Shown here piece after piece: positions 62,321 through 64,000 of a stretch of 64,000 nt of DNA (positions within the stretch are counted from its first letter, which is position 1; each line of letters opens with the position of its first letter). The notes under the pieces are model-generated. The model made no database searches. It was given only the letters and a program-made list of their open reading frames with translations, and was not told the DNA's origin. A program made the position numbers and the translations under genes. The DNA is from Muribaculaceae bacterium (lineage in GTDB: Bacteria > Bacteroidota > Bacteroidia > Bacteroidales > Muribaculaceae): positions 1 to 64,000 of the forward strand of contig JAFLTQ010000008.1 of NCBI GenBank assembly GCA_022510385.1. Direction: 5' to 3'.

Positions 62321-64000
62321 ATGAAGAGGATATTGATGAATAGTCTGGCATTTACATGTGTTATGACAGTTGTGGGAGAAAACACGGGTGCCGGCAATAA
62401 TCCGTTGTTAGAAAAATCAACAGCACCTTTTGAAGCGATACCATTTGATAAAATTACGGTAGAGGATATGGAGGATGCCGTGATTGAGGGTATTAAACAA
62501 CATAATGCAGAAATTGCAGTGATCGCCGAGTCGGAAGAACCGGCCACATTTGAAAACACGATAGCCATGTTCGACAGGAGTGGTGAAGTGCTTAATAGGG
62601 CTATTCTGACCCTTAGTAATTTGGAGTCTGCATTAGGTGATACAGCCATTATGAATGTAATGGCCAAAGTGACTCCTGAATTATCACATCATTCCACTGA
62701 TATCCTACTCAATCACAAGCTGTGGGAAAGGATAAAAAAGGTGTATGATTCAAGAGGAGAAAGAACTGATCTTTCACCGGAAGCCCAACGACTTATAACA
62801 GAAACCTATCGAAGTTTTGCAGAAAGCGGGGCAAATCTTGAAGGAGAAAAAAGGGAACAATTCAGAAAAATAAATCAGAAGCTTTCCGATTTGACAGTAA
62901 AATTTGGTCAGAATGTGACAAATGGCATGTCGTCGCCCGATAGAAGGTTATGGGTGACTGAAGAGGAAACATCCGGGCTTCCTGCAGATATAAAAGCCGC
63001 GGCAAGGAGTGAGGCAAAAGCTATTTTGACCGAAGAGGGGAAAGAGGATGATGAAAATCTTTATCTCTTTACTGTGTTTAGTCCTTCCTATACTCCATAT
63101 ATGAAATATGCCGACAACAGGGCAAAGAGAGAGGAACTCTATAAGATTTACAACTCACGCAACAATGGGGATGAATTCGATAACACTAAAGTTCTGAAAG
63201 AGATAGTGAATACAAGGATGGAGCTTGCAAAACTTATGGGGAAAAATAATTTCGCTGAGTATCAGTTGCAAGGCACCATGGCCGGTAATCCTTCAGCAGT
63301 GATGGAATTGCTTGAAGAATTAAGGGTGAACTACACGGATCCGATGAAGAATGAATTAAAGGAAATAGAGGAGTTTGCCAAGGAGAGCCAAGGGCAAGAT
63401 TTCCAACTTATGCCTTGGGACTATAGCTACTGGGCAAATAAATTAAAAAATAGCCGATATTCGTTCAATGATGAGGATTTGAAACCATATTTTGAACTTA
63501 ACAACACAATCTCGGGAGTATTAGGATTAGCGACACGTCTCTACGGTTATACCTTTAAAGAGAATAAGGATGTACCGGTGTATCATCCGGATGTTAAGGT
63601 TTTTGAGGTCTATGAGGCTGACGGTTCACTACTCGGAATCCTATATGCAGATTTTTATTATCGTCCGGGAAAGGCTCCGGGGGCATGGATGACCGAGTTC
63701 AGAGGCGAAACAAAAGATGATCAAGGACTCAGAAAAATCCCTTTGATATCCATAGTGACCAACTTTTCAAAGCCTGTAGGGGATGATCCGGTGTTGCTGA
63801 CACCATATGAAGTGGAGACATTTTTGCATGAGTTTGGACATGCATTGCATGGTTTGTCTTCTCAAGCTATTTTCGGCAGTCTGAGTGGAACAAATGTATA
63901 TCATGATTTTGTAGAATTGTTCTCTCAATTTAATGAGAACTTTATGACAGAAAAGGAATTCTTGGATGGCTTTGCAACACATTATAAAACCGGGGAAAAG
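62321..64000 (+). CDS. dcp: M3-family peptidyl-dipeptidase (Dcp-like), 3' end cut off
   Basis: The frame is open from the ATG at 62321 to the window end (560 residues seen, of about 690-710 expected). A short N-terminal hydrophobic stretch (ILMNSLAFTCVMTVVG) suggests export. M3 helices (AIPFDKITVEDMEDAVIEG, GKNNFAEYQLQGTMAG) precede the zinc motif HEFGH at 503-507; FYYRPGKAPGAWMTEF and the SLSGTNVYHDFVELFSQFNE segment with the third ligand Glu fit Dcp or oligopeptidase A. It removes C-terminal dipeptides. No stop codon lies in the window. Confidence 0.93.
   Translation, partial: MKRILMNSLAFTCVMTVVGENTGAGNNPLLEKSTAPFEAIPFDKITVEDMEDAVIEGIKQHNAEIAVIAESEEPATFENTIAMFDRSGEVLNRAILTLSNLESALGDTAIMNVMAKVTPELSHHSTDILLNHKLWERIKKVYDSRGERTDLSPEAQRLITETYRSFAESGANLEGEKREQFRKINQKLSDLTVKFGQNVTNGMSSPDRRLWVTEEETSGLPADIKAAARSEAKAILTEEGKEDDENLYLFTVFSPSYTPYMKYADNRAKREELYKIYNSRNNGDEFDNTKVLKEIVNTRMELAKLMGKNNFAEYQLQGTMAGNPSAVMELLEELRVNYTDPMKNELKEIEEFAKESQGQDFQLMPWDYSYWANKLKNSRYSFNDEDLKPYFELNNTISGVLGLATRLYGYTFKENKDVPVYHPDVKVFEVYEADGSLLGILYADFYYRPGKAPGAWMTEFRGETKDDQGLRKIPLISIVTNFSKPVGDDPVLLTPYEVETFLHEFGHALHGLSSQAIFGSLSGTNVYHDFVELFSQFNENFMTEKEFLDGFATHYKTGEK

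Overview
The window reads as a piece of core chromosome from an anaerobic member of the Bacteroidales (Bacteroidota). Several independent signs agree: the complete Bat aerotolerance operon with its MoxR/DUF58 leader, GldE, a fused malic enzyme-phosphotransacetylase, diaminopimelate dehydrogenase, a DUF4827 lipoprotein, an almost complete lack of strong Shine-Dalgarno sequences, and repeated promoter elements of the Bacteroidota type (-7 TAnnTTTG, often with TTTG/TTG about 20 bp upstream). I found about a dozen such elements in front of genes. The family cannot be fixed from the sequence alone; a Muribaculaceae- or Porphyromonadaceae-like organism would fit. I see no phage, integrase, insertion sequence, CRISPR array, toxin-antitoxin pair or restriction locus. 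I did not find a clear new multi-gene system; the novelty lies in individual genes and sites.

Layout: 1-305 holds two tRNA genes on the minus strand with their promoter. 504-5507 (plus) is umuD, then mazG-topB-a small Cys-rich membrane protein-a Sua5-family gene, then mdh. A bidirectional terminator separates mdh from the convergent maeB (5590-7860, minus), and a secreted Cys-rich protein lies beyond it (7990-8340, minus). 8488-16372 (plus) is a tight operon nrnA-DUF4827-glmM-sppA-lpxK-punA-thiL, mixing envelope precursor synthesis with nucleotide and cofactor metabolism. 16510-25012 (plus) is the MoxR-DUF58-Bat operon. 25156-28832 carries a small HTH protein, a universal stress protein and an S9 peptidase.

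28898-39387 is minus strand: gldE-PPTase-mutS2 overlap in one operon, and upstream of it a second group runs thioredoxin-like lipoprotein-porin-SUI1-AddA helicase. prfA (39502, plus) faces a MurB-metallohydrolase fusion (minus), followed by a SmpA-domain lipoprotein (minus). Then come tRNA-Met, a CRP-like regulator, a nucleoside transporter, rsmE, a convergent Pro-rich secreted protein, ftsK with a lolA-like gene, and a likely operon trxB-dCMP deaminase-ctpA-ygfA-M16 peptidase. The last part holds diaminopimelate dehydrogenase-mgtC, dsbD-TPR protein, and an M3 dipeptidase cut by the window end.

Themes: cell-envelope biogenesis (GlmM, LpxK, MurB, Ddh, SppA, LolA-like, DsbD), malate metabolism (Mdh and MaeB convergent on one terminator), chromosome maintenance (TopB, MutS2, AddA, FtsK, UmuD, MazG) and many exported peptidases (S9, S41, M16, M3). 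Promoter positions argue that several reading frames start later than their longest form; those start corrections are given in the entries.
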